Source of the DNA: Neckera pumila
Taxonomy: Eukaryota; Streptophyta; Bryopsida; Hypnales; Neckeraceae
Length of the DNA: 64,000 bases
Assembly: GCA_963969595.1 (NCBI GenBank)
Contig: OZ018410.1
Coordinates: 44,187,413-44,251,412 of the forward strand
Direction: 5' to 3'
Positions 46,804 to 58,525 of this stretch are shown here, one piece after another. Numbering within the stretch: position 1 is the stretch's first letter; every line of letters starts with the position of its first letter. The position numbers and the translations under genes were made by a program. The notes under the pieces are model-generated. The model worked only from the letters and a program-made list of their open reading frames with translations, was not told the origin of the DNA and ran no database searches.

Positions 46804-47435
46804 TCCCTAAAGTCTCAAGGTCTATTTTCATTAAAAACCATTCAAAAACGCCATTTCTATTCTTATACTAGACTAGTATAAAATTTCTTGGAAGAAATTT
46901 CAAAAGCTTTGATTGCATAGATTGCAAGCTATTTGCATTTTAAGTGAAGAAATCAAATTCTCTTATAACTTGTTCAATTAGATACTTTTGGCTTTGAATC
47001 TTTTTGCCTTAAAATTTTTTGCACTATTCATTTTAAATTTCTACGTTTTAATATGCAGAATTGAGTTGAGAGTTAAGGAAATTAAAAAACAAAAACTTGA
47101 TTTTCATTTTTAAATTTTTTTTGTTTTTTGTTTTCTTAAAATGTGGAATTGAGATCGTAAATAAATCCTATAAGTTATTTTTTGAAGAAGATGCTATAAA
47201 TGCCTCCAAAACAAGATTCTCTATAACTTTTTTATTACTAGTCCAAATGGAATGAATAAAAGCTTTCTATATAGAAAAGTATTTTCTAGGAGAATTTTTT
47301 TTATAAAATTTATTTTGAGTTTTTGTAATTATTTCTGTGTTGCCCAATGAAATGCTTTTTGAACTAAGGGTGGTCCAACTTTTGCTCCCGGGCACCAATT
47401 AAAGTAAAAATTATTTTCCTAAAAAGCTAACGTAT
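46804..47435. mobile_element. piggyBac-type MITE, degenerate copy
   Basis: TTAA (46800-46803) followed by TCCCTAAAG, then ACGCCATTTCTAT, GATTGCATAGATTGCAAG, AATTGAGTTGAGAGTTA and TGCTCCCGGGCACC in the same order as the complete copy at 21,939. The right tip is not recognisable. Confidence 0.7.
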
Positions 47436-47439
47436 ATTC

Positions 47440-48067
47440 CCAATATATTCCCAGCTATTGTATATAGGTATATATGGCCCCAATATTTTTTACTTAAATT
47501 TGGTAGTGAGACAAAATAGGAGCAAAATACAACACAATTAAACTTAAAAACTTGCAGTCCAAATGAATCTACTATGAATTTTTGATGCTGGAATGTCTAG
47601 AAGCTCAAAGTTTTCCTAACTCAAAATGTAGGTCAGGCGTACATTAAGAAAGCCAATATCACCCCAATAGGGCGTTCATACATTGAGAAAGCCAATAACA
47701 ACCCCATGTCAATTCTTGCCATTGATTATTGCAGATAATCATATAAACTTGGAAGATTCAAAATATGTTATTAGACGTAAGAAAATAACCTGATTCCCAA
47801 TTCCAAGGGCTAAGACTTAATTGTATAATCTAGACATTCAACTTGGGATGCCAATCAAATAAGACTGGTATACAGTACAAAAAGAAAGCTCAACTCACCC
47901 TGCTTGTGCTTGAGCCGCAAACAATACAAACTCTATCACATGTAACATGTAACTCAGAGTGTCTTCTGTCGAATCTTTCTCTCTCTTAATACTTGAGACC
48001 TTGAACTCAAGGTCATTATTTGGCCATTTCTGATTACATGGCCTGAAAAGAGCTGAATTGGATCAGC
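47440..48067. other. Spacer downstream of the iminopeptidase gene
   Basis: AT-rich. A short near-repeat (AAGAAAGCCAATA / GAGAAAGCCAATA) occurs twice within 60 bp at about 47,645-47,700. No gene. The 3' untranslated region of the minus-strand gene probably extends into it. Confidence 0.4.
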
Positions 48068-51000
48068 TTAATATTTCAAATTTTTGAAAGAATCTGTTGC
48101 TCGCACCAGCTCATATAAGATGCCTTCGTCGTACATGGAATGCCCTGCATTTGGCACTGGATCATATAAAAACCATCAGATCATCCACTTATTATGTTGC
48201 CTAAACACGAAAAAAGAATATCAAGTGAACTTTGAGCTTAACAAACTGGGCTCAAAAGTACCTATTCTAAGGTAGGCCTCCGGCCATGCTCGGTGGAGAT
48301 CAAAGGCGTTCTGCACATAACAAATCATTGAAAACATTAAGTGGTAAAATCATGAAAAGTAACTTTCTGCACTGCCTGTAGTCTTCCAGTCATTGCGAAT
48401 AAGCCAATGATTTATGAGTTCACTGCAGCAACATGGCACGATAACAAGAAGCCCACTACGTTAAGTCTACCATCACTTCATTACAGCAAGTTGCTTACTA
48501 CAATAGGGCAGACAAAATCATAGCGTCCTTGAACTATGATTCCTGGTATATGTCGAATCCTTGTTACTCCTTGAATCAATTGATCATTTTCAAAGAAACC
48601 TCCGTTTATCTGTTCCCGAGCCAAACAACAAAGAAGATCAGGTTTCCAAACACGCATACTACACAGTCCCTGCTGAGGTACCCACTTCAAGCCAAGAGTG
48701 TAATAGTTTGATACTCAGAATCTTTAAATCAAGCAGAAGAGCGAACATGGCAAACACCGACCAAGCTATATATCGAAGGAATACTCACAAAATAGTGGCT
48801 CTCCAAGCGTGCTTGCGCCACTTGCGATGACATGGAGGATCTCTTGCTTCGTGATGTACTTGTTGAAGATTCATCAGTTGGGTTAGAAGCAGGTGAAGTG
48901 GATGGAGATGGCTGTGACGAGAAAGATTCTGTCGGTGCTGATGCTGGTGCTGGTGCTGGAGCTGGAGCTGGAGCTGGGGCTGGGGGTTGTCCTATGTAGT
49001 CCATGTCATCAAAGATAGAAACATCTGAGTTCTCATCGTGATCTGAACTCATCGTGATCTATTACCAGATACAATGTGCGCTAATTCTTAAAATTGAACA
49101 CCCATTCAATCTTCAACATTATTTACATCCTACCAAGAAAACCATTTCACGAAGAAAGACATAGAACCCTTCTACCTGCTGGCGATCTTTGAGGGTCCTC
49201 TTTCCTTTTCTGACTGGATTTGTTTTTTTCTTCTGTAGCAACCTGAATTACAATGATCAGTCGTTAATTGAATTTGACAAAGACGAGATACGATTCTCGG
49301 ACCCGACAGACGCATTTGCCTACGGGTTCCATTACAAAACTGAAGGGTTAACTCTGAAGCGCTGCGACGTCCATATTTTGGACGATGACCAGAGGCTTCG
49401 AGGCACTGTTTCGTCCAACTAACTTCTCATTCATCCAATGTAATACTTGAATCTAGAAAAGACAACATTCCTTAATGACCAAATTCATGAAATTCCGGTA
49501 CATGGTATTTCTGTACAAAGATAAAAGCAAAAATGTGCAATAATTCAGAAAAGGATTGAGACGTTAGCGGGTTAACACTCTCAGTCTCAAACTGCTCGCT
49601 CCTGCACTCTTTTTAAATCACACTGACCAGGGGTGATGCCAAAATCTGATATTCTTCACCATTCCAATCAACCACGTACGGAGATTTTGAAAAGAAACTT
49701 AACCCCATCTCCCACCGTAACCACGCTTGTGCCTGCAGTCGACCACAATCATACCAGATTAGAGGCAATGATAATAATTATCAAGCACCCAGAGGACCTA
49801 CACGAAGGTTGCATAATAATTGACGGTCGACATCTCAGATCAGATCTGAACGAAGTATCTGCGTCAACATGAGGTAAGACAAGATAGGTGAATGATTTTA
49901 CCAAAAAACCAGACTTCCACTATATTTGACCCGGGCCTCCATTTATCCCATGCCAAGGACTTTGTATATGGGTATGCATCAGGCAGAAACGATAGTGTGG
50001 ACAAAGACGTACCGCTCGCTGTTGCATGGAGGTGTCACTTCCTGTGAGGTGCTTGTAATATGCCGACAATACGTTTTTTCGCTCAACGGGTTCCAAAAAC
50101 GACAAAAAATCTTCCCATGCGAACGGGTACAGAGCATTCGCACCCTAAGAAGACCCAAAACTCAAATGAGCATTAAAAATTGGATAACATGCTGTCAGAT
50201 TCCAAAAGTTTCAAATATCACAGTTGGCAATAGTGAAAACTGGAAAGGAGATGATGACTAGTGCCGTGGCCGACTTATACCTGCTTATAAAACCAGTCAA
50301 TTTCTTGAGGTCGTAGAAGGCAAACACCACGTAAGATGAGGCCAGCAACTGAATCTGGATGAGACTGTGCATATGACAAAGCAAGAGTCACACCCCAAGA
50401 GCCTCCCATTACGATCCACCTGCACAGATCATAATCCTCATCAGCTTCACGTACATAAATTAACCGTAGCTAGTCTTGGTTGAGCTCACATTTGATACCC
50501 TACAAGGCTGATTCCAGCGACGAGTACTATTACAGCGGGTCCAGCAATACTACATCCTTGAATTCAAGGGCGCGAACTAAACAGCACATTTGCAGACTGA
50601 GAGTCTTACGTGCAAATGCAGAGAAGCCGACGACAATCTCCAATGTGGTAAGACCAGAGAGAACAGTTAATAAGGGAGATAGAGCACGGACTTGGTCACT
50701 CCAAGATGTTGCCTCAGTTGCTCTATGTCCGACACTAAATCCCATGTGGTGTTTTCCTCGAGACATCCTCGAGGAGTCGATTTCCCGCACGCCCTCTGGT
50801 CGAAAAGCACAATGAGATAGTGCTGAGGATCAAAAAAACGTGCGTGTCTGTCCGAACAGCCTGCACCTGGACCTCCATGAAGAACTGCACCACATACAGT
50901 AAAATACAATATCTAAGTAGAAAAAAGTGCTTCAATAAAGATACCTCAAAATTACAGGTTCCACGCCACGAAGAACAGACTCCCTTTGCAAATACTTTAA

Positions 51001-51897
51001 CGAACCGTAATGCGAAGAAGAAGAAATGACCTTATTGTGTGCTTTACGTAGCATCATAACCGATTCAATTACGCAAGTGAAAGAATGCATGACCTTATTC
51101 TTCATGTAGTCTTCCGCTCAGGCCACTCAGAAAATATGAGAATCGCTAATCAATAGGCTAGAAGGACAAGAACAGGAGCTCAGGAGTAAATTAGAATGGT
51201 GCCAAGACTCAAGGAAAGATCGCACAACGAACAAAAAAGAACCAAGAAAGAAACTCACACACAGCAGGTCTCCCGTTAGGGTTTCCAAACACCTCGTAGT
51301 AGATTGAATGCAGGTTAGAAACATGCAAGTGTCCTTTCTTATACGATCGCAAGGCTGGATACAGAGTCCCCGACGTCGACACTTCAGGATCCAGGACAAA
51401 AGGTGCCTTCCTCCCTCCACCACCTGCTCCACATCCATATCCATATCCATATCCATGACTACCGTGACAAGTCTCTCAACTCTCGACGACTTGATTCAGC
51501 AGAGCAGGACACCGAGTAGCAATTAGGCTTATGGAAGTCGCAATTCTCTTTCAAATTTCAGGGCAACTAGCAATCCAGCAACAAAACATAGATTTGTCGC
51601 AACGGCAGTCTGATTCGCGTCGCTCGCGAATCTGCGGCTAAATTTGTGAATTTCTAGGGTTACAAATTCCCAAGGAAAAATAAAAATGAACTCTCTCTGA
51701 CCTGATTGCTGTTGTTGCTCGTCCGGCGAACTACTCGCACCGCCACTGCCCCCTCCCTCCTCCCGATAACATCGCATCCTCTCCACTCGCCCTTTGGAGC
51801 CTCGACTTATCCTGTGACCGCAGCCAGCAGTGCGCCATCGCCGAGTAGGCACTACTGCAGGCAGCAATGTGGGCGCCATCCTGACAATGAGCGCCAT
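48068..51897 (-). CDS. PIP: Proline iminopeptidase (prolyl aminopeptidase, S33), with long Pro/Ala insertion
   Basis: Ten exons on the minus strand: 51702-51897, 51259-51381 (acceptor could also be at 51,423, same phase), 50692-50884, 50281-50419, 50013-50144, 49628-49732, 48789-49058, 48502-48609, 48262-48310 and 48068-48156; 467 residues with the shorter exon 2. Alpha/beta-hydrolase releasing N-terminal proline. Nucleophile Ser178 is in GGSWG; Asp417 is in QGRYDFVCP; His444 is in NAGHS. FLHGGPG and CLEENTTWDLV are typical of plant PIPs. The invariant FDQRG motif reads FDQRA (GCG codon). Exon 7 adds a low-complexity stretch of about 80 residues, starting after MSSDHDENSDVSIFDDMD and rich in PA, Ser and Thr, between WEM and ESHYF, where plant relatives have about 25 residues. 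The Arg-rich N-terminus could be an organelle transit peptide. Co-oriented with RPN10, about 1 kb downstream of it. Confidence 0.9.
49240..49560 (+). pseudogene. Unidentified 3' gene fragment, antisense inside PIP intron 6
   Basis: A plus-strand frame ends at a TAA at 49,420-49,422. It is preceded by a pyrimidine tract and a TAG acceptor-like site at about 49,237-49,240. The encoded tail contains FDKDEIRFSDPTDAFAYGFH and LKRCDVHILDDDQ, which look like real protein sequence (possibly the C-terminus of a TIR-NBS-LRR type protein, weakly). A second, decayed copy of the last 70 bp plus about 150 bp of downstream sequence is at 60,842-61,032. It reads as the last exon and 3' untranslated region of a gene copied here. 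No upstream exon was found. Confidence 0.55.
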
Positions 51898-52952
51898 TGC
51901 TGCTCAAATTGCACACTGGTACAGGATTCCTCCGAGTATAGTTTCACCACAGTCCTCTTCAAAGGCGAATACTCACAATGAGAAGCTCAAAGCCATCAAT
52001 GCGGCTTCACTGCGTGCGTGATCTTATTCTGTTTTAGAATTAGGCCATTTACGTCATCTTTTGAGATTCATAACAAGAAGGGTAGCAGATGGGGTTTGAT
52101 TCTCTTTGGAGTCGATCTAATTCAACCCAAGTGGAGCTATATGAAACTTTATAGGTTTATCCTATTTTATAGAAATGGTTGGCCAGTCAAATTTCCGGCC
52201 TCGATTGGCCTTAACTTCCGTATGATTAAATCTTACAAACATGGCAGCCTAACTTATATTCTTGAAAGCCTACCTTTTTTACAACCTTACAAAAGAATCT
52301 GACTTCTTTGAGTGGCATCGAACCCCTTGGGAAATAAGGACCAATCAGGAATAGTGTGCCAAAATTTTGAATCCTTTTTCATTATTGTTTGCATCTACAG
52401 TGGAGAAGGGTGATTTCTAACATATGTCAGCCGAATGGACATGAAGGGGGCAAAGCCACTGTAAGTGAGCGGAATGCGGAAGTACGTGGAAGGACTCAGA
52501 AATCCGATTAAAGCGAGCAAAAGGGACGTTCGGAACTCAAATATACCAACTGCAAACAGAGTAGGGATAGAGGGCTTGGAAATTCAAGAGCTTCAATCGA
52601 TCAGTAACTTAGGTCGTATCCCAAGAGCCATGACAAGCAATAGAATCCGTTTGGCAAGTTGAAATTCAAGCAGTTCACTTCCTGGTCAGAAATTCCGAAA
52701 GAAATATCCAGGTCAGGAGTCTGTCCATTTACAAATGTTACCTTAACTTTGTCAAGTTGACAGTTAATTAGAATGGCAGCAGATGGTCATCGAAAATCTG
52801 TTGTGTACTTACAAAAGCATCTCAGAATGGACGCTGCTCATAAAGAAAAAGCAGGACCTTGAGAGTGCAACTAAACCATGAAATACCTACAAGAAAGAAT
52901 CCTGTGCCATCCATGACTGGGTTCACTACGACAGGGAATTTTGGCCCTCCTT
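51898..52952. other. Spacer between PIP and RPN10
   Basis: About 1 kb without recognised genes. It should hold the PIP promoter (nearest 51,898) and the RPN10 3' untranslated region. The frame at 52,018-52,302 (plus) has no recognisable domain. Confidence 0.4.
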
Positions 52953-55900
52953 TCATTTGCTACTGTCTTTTGATGCTTGATCTTCATTCTTTTCCTGGAG
53001 ACCACACCCCGCAACAACATGGTTAGAAGAGATGCTTGAATGAAATAGCAGGCTAAATCCAACTGAACACATTAAATTTGAGATGCATTTGACGTAAATT
53101 GTAAACTCTTCAGGACCAATCAAGTACAAGCGAAGAGCTCGAAAATGAATGACTGTACGAAAACTCACACCAGGACTGAGAAAAATTCAAAATATCTTCC
53201 CAAAGATGTTGAAAACAATTTACCTCTTCTTCTGCCTGAAGAGAAGCCAAGACATCCCGCACTGAAGGATCGTTTGGATCTACTCCAGGGAGCTGTCAAA
53301 AGGCAAATGCATATTTGTAAATGGCTTGACTAAATCACATTTAAGTACAAACTAGTGCAAGCAGAACAGAGGCATGTCGTACTTGAAGGTGGACACACTG
53401 ACTGCAGCCCAATACTATTGGCCATGCTATTGTTATGTTACAAAAAAATTAGTATGAGTGGATAGAAACAGGAAGAAATTCTGATAACAGATGCTTCCCT
53501 CATAACATTATGCAAACAATGTGATTCAGTTTCGAATTGGCATAAAAAGCCCTCACCGATGAAAGCACAGAGGAGACAAAGCTCTGATCACCCAGAACCT
53601 GGTTCACATCAGCACTGCCCTGTGCAGCAGATGCTGCTGCAGCGGCCTCTTGCATTGACATCTGTAGAGCTGCATTTTAAAAGGGCATCACAACGAAAGT
53701 GAGTTCAGGCGCTTGAGGACACAGCGACCGTGAATCTCCTCTCCCCCTCCATACCCGCACACACCAAAAAAATGAGAAGGTAGAAACTGCTACATGAGGA
53801 GCAGGATACTTCAATTACAATCATTGTCACACGATGTCCTACCATATGCAAGGTCTTGATCGTCTCCACCAGATTCGGTCATAGAAATATCAGCAGCAGC
53901 AGGGCCCCCTCCTGCAGCTGCTGCCGCCTGCGCAGCCTCAGCCATGGACATAGCCAGAGCCTGCTCCAAGAGTGCAGTATCATCGTCCTGTGATAACCAG
54001 CGCACACAGTAAGCCCAGTAAGAGTTGAGCTATAAGGCGTACCTCATGCTATGGAAGAAACTTCCATAAGGATGCAAAAACTCAATATTGAAACTCGTCA
54101 CACAAGCTAATAAAGGAGCAGAGATGCCGCAAATCATCATTTAAAATTGGACAGTATATCCCGGACAGAACATCACATGATAAAAACTGAGACTTACAAT
54201 CATCATGTCGCTACTCTTGTCTGTGATCTCCACGGGAGCAGCATCTGACATGGCCACATCAGCAGATACAGAGCTCTCCCCAGCTTGTTGTCCCTTGGCT
54301 GTAGAATCTTCGGCGGATCGCTTCATGGCAGCTTCTTGCCGTGCTCGTTCCTCCTCCATGGAAACCCGTAGAGCAAGTGCGAGCTCGGGGTCCAGATTTG
54401 GATCCACGCCGAAGTCGTATGCTCCACCACCACCACCGCCAACGGCAGCGGCAGCCGCAGATGCGGCAGCAGCTGCCGCAAACCCACTTCCGCCTTCTCC
54501 GTCGCCAGTAAAGATAGAAGAACTGCGTGGAGAAAAAAGAAGTTAGAGAACTTCAATTTGCAAAGTTACACAGAATCCGGTATTGACATTGCAAACTATG
54601 CTGCCCACATTATAGTTTGACTCCCACACATGGAAAAGCTGGAATGGACAAACCCACTCTTACCTGATCAACACGTCAGAGAGGACTCTATCTCCTCCAG
54701 GGATGTGCACAAAATGGCTATTGTCATTGCTGTTGACTGCATTCAACAATGCCTCAAGTTTTTCGTTTTTCTCACCATCATCTTCACCGAAACTTACGAT
54801 GTCCAGAGCCACATTATTTTTCTTCAACTTCTTCCCCATCCCCTCCAACGCCTTCTTCTCTGCCGGAACGGGACTGCAGACAAGAAAGTGTTCAGGAACA
54901 CACAAAAGCGATGATAGTGGGAGTAAGAGAACACCTCATTTCTGATATAACCGAGTCAAACAATTAATCCACCACAGTAGATAACTGCAGTGCCTCCACA
55001 CAATAAAACGTCAAGGACCTGCCCCAAGCAGTGCAGTCAACTCACTCAAGTCTTTTGAAATCTCAATGTCACACTTACCTGCCAGCAAAAAGCACAATTC
55101 TTTGCCGTTGATGCTTGTTTTGGCGATGCTTCAGTGCTAGCTGGGCAACTTGAACCCCAGAGGTCATACTCATCTCACCTCCAACTTCCAAACCTGATAA
55201 AAATCCGCAGATTTTGTTACTGAATGACGTGCATTAAGTTGCATTGAAAATAAAAGATCACCAAAGTCCAAAACAAAAAAACCCAAAGTCCATAACAAAA
55301 TGCAGGAATGACTGCAAGACAAGTTCTGGAGAACAGACTATAGAACCACGACTGCCACAGACGCTGGATGATAGAGATGGCATACCATGAAGAGCTTGAA
55401 GGATCTTCCCAAGGTCATTGGTTGGTGTAATGAGAACCCGCGGGCCTTTTCCGGCCATTGTTAGTACACCCACAGTATTCTCTGGGTTCGACTGCACAAG
55501 CACAAATTTTACATTCAACAGTGATTAAGGGGACATCATTTATCATTCATAAAGATAGTAATGATGCCGCATACCACGACATCGCACTCTTAACAGATCC
55601 TAAGCAACCTAGAAACATCCTTTGACCTCCAGTAAATGACATCTACCGTGTACGGCGTTCTTTAATTTACTGATAGGTGTGCTTTGGTGGAAGATGCATA
55701 CCACGATTGGCACAGAGCAGTAATGATTTCCAAACGTATGCCTCTTTACATCTTTTCAGGTTCAATTTATATTTTCCTCAAAAAAAAAAAAAACCCAACT
55801 TCCCCCGCCAATTATATGTTCGTGCAGCCACGTTACCTGAGTTTTAGCGCCACATATCAAGTTCACAGCATCAGCCTGTGCTTGAAACCTGGTTGGCGAG

Positions 55901-56380
55901 TAATCGCCATTCCGCATCCACTCCGAGTTGTCCATGCAGACCATAGTCGCCTGAACAAGCACCCTAACACTTTAGAATCCTCAAATTTTACAAAACGGGA
56001 TCGCAGCTAATCCGATACAGCAATTACACTGGCGAACCTTAATAAGATGTCCCTGCGACTCAATCCGCGAACTCGCCTTCGGAAACAAATCATGAATCGA
56101 AATGCGGAAAACTACCAACTAACCCTAATCAGACATGAATACCCTAATATGCTTCTTCCCATAGTCTTATAAACGCAACAAGCACCATCAACGCAACAAG
56201 TACCACAGGAGCTCACAATTATCATATTCCAAAGATCCTAAAACACCCTCTAAGCCCCGATTCCTCTAACGTTCTCACACAATCCACCATACCGACCCAG
56301 CCAGAAAACATCGCTACAATCATCTCGCAAAACCAAAGACGACGACAAGAGCTTAATCGATTACTGACCTCGAGCACCAT
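52953..56380 (-). CDS. RPN10: 26S proteasome regulatory subunit RPN10 (S5a/PSMD4), ubiquitin receptor
   Basis: Ten exons on the minus strand: 56369-56380, 55837-55950, 55386-55491, 55079-55193, 54664-54873, 54198-54522, 53843-53987, 53557-53669, 53224-53292 and 52953-52994, encoding 416 residues. A tiny 12-bp first exon codes MVLE, joined to [19 protein letters not shown], the near-invariant start of RPN10. The von Willebrand A domain fills about 1-190 (with [20 protein letters not shown]) and docks the protein to the proteasome lid/base. Three ubiquitin-interacting motifs follow: [15 protein letters not shown] (230-244), [12 protein letters not shown] (298-309) and DLAYALQMSM (339-348). Ala/Gly-rich linkers ([18 protein letters not shown]) separate them. 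[15 protein letters not shown] near the C-terminus is conserved in plants. The protein captures ubiquitinated substrates for degradation in cytosol and nucleus. All introns are GT..AG. Confidence 0.96.
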
Positions 56381-56663
56381 CTTTGCCGGCTGAAAAAGAG
56401 GTTGCAAATTCTGCAGGAAAAACTGATAATCGAGAAGTTTCACCGTTCCAATTGCCCGCAATCAGTCGTCCACAATATCAAACACTTCCAGAAGAGTTTG
56501 GAATACCGAAGCCTGAGTCCCGGGAGGTCCGCTTCTAGGGCAACTTGGATGAACAGAAGATCAGCTCTCAGGATGAACGAAAACTAGTGGTCAGGACCTG
56601 AGTAAAGTAAAGGTAAGACGAAACTCATTCCCATCCCTTTAAGAACTCCTCCCTCATGTATTA

Positions 56664-57104
56664 AGGTAAAAGACCCCATTGCGGTCAGAATTAGGAGTGT
56701 GCTTGCATGCCATTGCTAAAAATTTTCAAATTTTTTCCCACACAAAGATAAGTGTGAGAGACAATGAGGGCATTTGAAATTATATTTTTTGGACTAAGTA
56801 TAAATTAGTTTTGAATTTTTGAAGTGATCAGCCCATAGGAGTTTGTAGGCTACTTCATGACCAACAAAATCTAAATCCAATATGGTCATCTTCCTACCCA
56901 ATGTAGTCACAACATTTTCAAACATGGAAGACCTAAAAAGTCAATTTTTACAAAGAATTTTACACTGAAAAGTTGGAAGTATCTATTGAGGTTACTAATT
57001 ACTCCATAACTACCATGTAAGGCATTGATTGTGGTCTAAAAAACCACAATGGGATCATTAGGTGTCCATCATGGGTCATTTGACCGCAATGGGATCATTT
57101 ACCT
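56664..57104. mobile_element. TA-flanked MITE, AGGTAAA..CCATTGTGGTC family, copy 3 (441 bp)
   Basis: TA at 56662-56663 and 57105-57106 flank AGGTAAAAGACCCCATTGCG and its inverse (CGCAATGGGATCATTTACCT). Exactly 441 bp, like copy 1, and in the same orientation. It lies about 280 bp upstream of the RPN10 start codon, so it sits in or next to that promoter. Confidence 0.86.
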
Positions 57105-57207
57105 TAGTGGTGCCCATTTTCTTTATAGAATATATTCCACTGGTACATGATGACGGAATTGGATGCAAAGATGTAATCGGGTGCATTTATCTTATATGAG
57201 ACAACCA

Positions 57208-58120
57208 AGGTAAACCAGCCTATAACAAGCAAAATAATTGGTTTGCCTTGTTTGTATTGTTGAAAATTATTTTAAAATTTCACATAAAGACAAATGTGGA
57301 AAATGAAGAGAGCAATTAAATTTTTTTTGTGAATTATGAATTTGTTATGCATTTCTAAAGTGTGTTGCCCAATTGATTAAAAAGAGGCTTTAGACTACAT
57401 CAAAATCAACAAAAAATATATCTATAATTGGGTCATCTATCCCACCTAGAGTAGTTATAATATTTTCTAAGAGCATCCCCATGCTTGGCACGGCCAACAG
57501 GGACGGGAAGGCCTCACTTGGCGTGGCCAATGAACAAGCCCAGCCTTCCCTTTTGCCAAGCTCCCCACCGCAACTCCACCTTGAGACACGGCATCCAAGT
57601 CAAGATGGCTCCAAATAGTGCCACCTAATCCACACGATTTACAGAGAAGCATTAATTGTCCTAAAAGTACCTCTACATCCGTTAACAAGGACAAAATAAC
57701 TCAATACTGGCCACTCCCAAGACTCTCCATTTGGCTGGGCGCTCGTCAAATTTGACCGGGGTCGGCCATAAATTTTGCTTCACCGTGTGTGCTGTGGGGC
57801 AATTAAAATGGCCGGGCCCAGCCACGCACCGTGTTGAGCCTGTTGGCCGTGCCGACATGGGGATGCTCTAACATGGTCACAAGGCCTAAAAAAATCACTT
57901 CTAGCAATGAATTTATACCCAAAAGGTGGAAGTTCTTATAGCAATCACTAATAATTTCATCACCTTCATCGAAGACCTTAATTGTGGTCACTAACTCAAT
58001 CTAATGTAGCCCAAATCACATTTATTGAAAAAAACATGTCATGGATCTATGCAAGACTTGGATGGGTCATTTGTTAGGTATTTGTGATAGGTCTTTTGTC
58101 TGTTATAGGCTAATTTACCT
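57208..58120. mobile_element. TA-family-related MITE, diverged copy, split by a Harbinger MITE
   Basis: Ends AGGTAAACCAGCCTATAACA and the inverse (TGTTATAGGCTAATTTACCT). The flanking TA duplication is no longer visible. It is interrupted by the GAGCATCCCCA element at 57,471-57,868, leaving about 515 bp of its own sequence. Confidence 0.7.
57471..57868. mobile_element. PIF/Harbinger-type MITE, GAGCATCCCCA family, copy 2
   Basis: Perfect TAA duplications (57468-57470 and 57869-57871) flank GAGCATCCCCATGCTTGGCA and the inverse end, GACATGGGGATGCTC. A GGCACGGCCAAC / GTTGGCCGTGCC pair lies just inside. Nested in the older MITE at 57,208-58,120. Confidence 0.88.
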
Positions 58121-58305
58121 TGATTTGATTCCAAGCTAGACAACGGTATATAGCTTTCTGTTAGTGCAATCATGTATAATTGAAAAACATTATTCATATA
58201 GCTAAATGTCTTTCCATACATAGAATAAAAAATACTTCTGCACATCAAAATAAATAATTAGGTATTTGAATATTTTCTTGCACATAGAATAAAGTTACTC
58301 ATGTA

Positions 58306-58525
58306 CACTACAAGATAATGGGGTATTTTAAGTGAGTTTTTAAATATAGTCCTAGACATAAGATTTTAAGTAACGACCTTTAAGGCAATTTTCAGCAAAA
58401 TTTTACCAGAAATATATGTGTTTCTAGTCAAATTTTGCTGAAAATTGCCTTAAAGGTCATTACTTAAAACCTTATCTCTAGGACTATACTTAAAAACTCA
58501 CTTAAAACATCTCATATTTCTACAA
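58306..58525. mobile_element. Fold-back element with a CACTACAAG-like tip
   Basis: A near-perfect hairpin about 215 bp long: TTTTAAGTGAGTTTTTAA on the left and its complement on the right, with GGCAATTTTCAGCAAAATTT paired across the centre. The left tip reads CACTACAAG, as in CACTA elements, but the right tip has diverged and no duplication could be assigned. Confidence 0.7.

Noticed and set aside
51127..51456. Minus-strand frame starting MDMDMDMD
   Set aside because: It overlaps PIP exon 2 in the wrong frame; the correct frame reads TSGTLYPALRSYKKGHL and splices cleanly on both sides.
54205..54546. Plus-strand open frame of 113 residues rich in Ala/Ser/Pro
   Set aside because: Antisense of RPN10 exon 6; the frame is a shadow of the Ala/Gly linker and UIM1.
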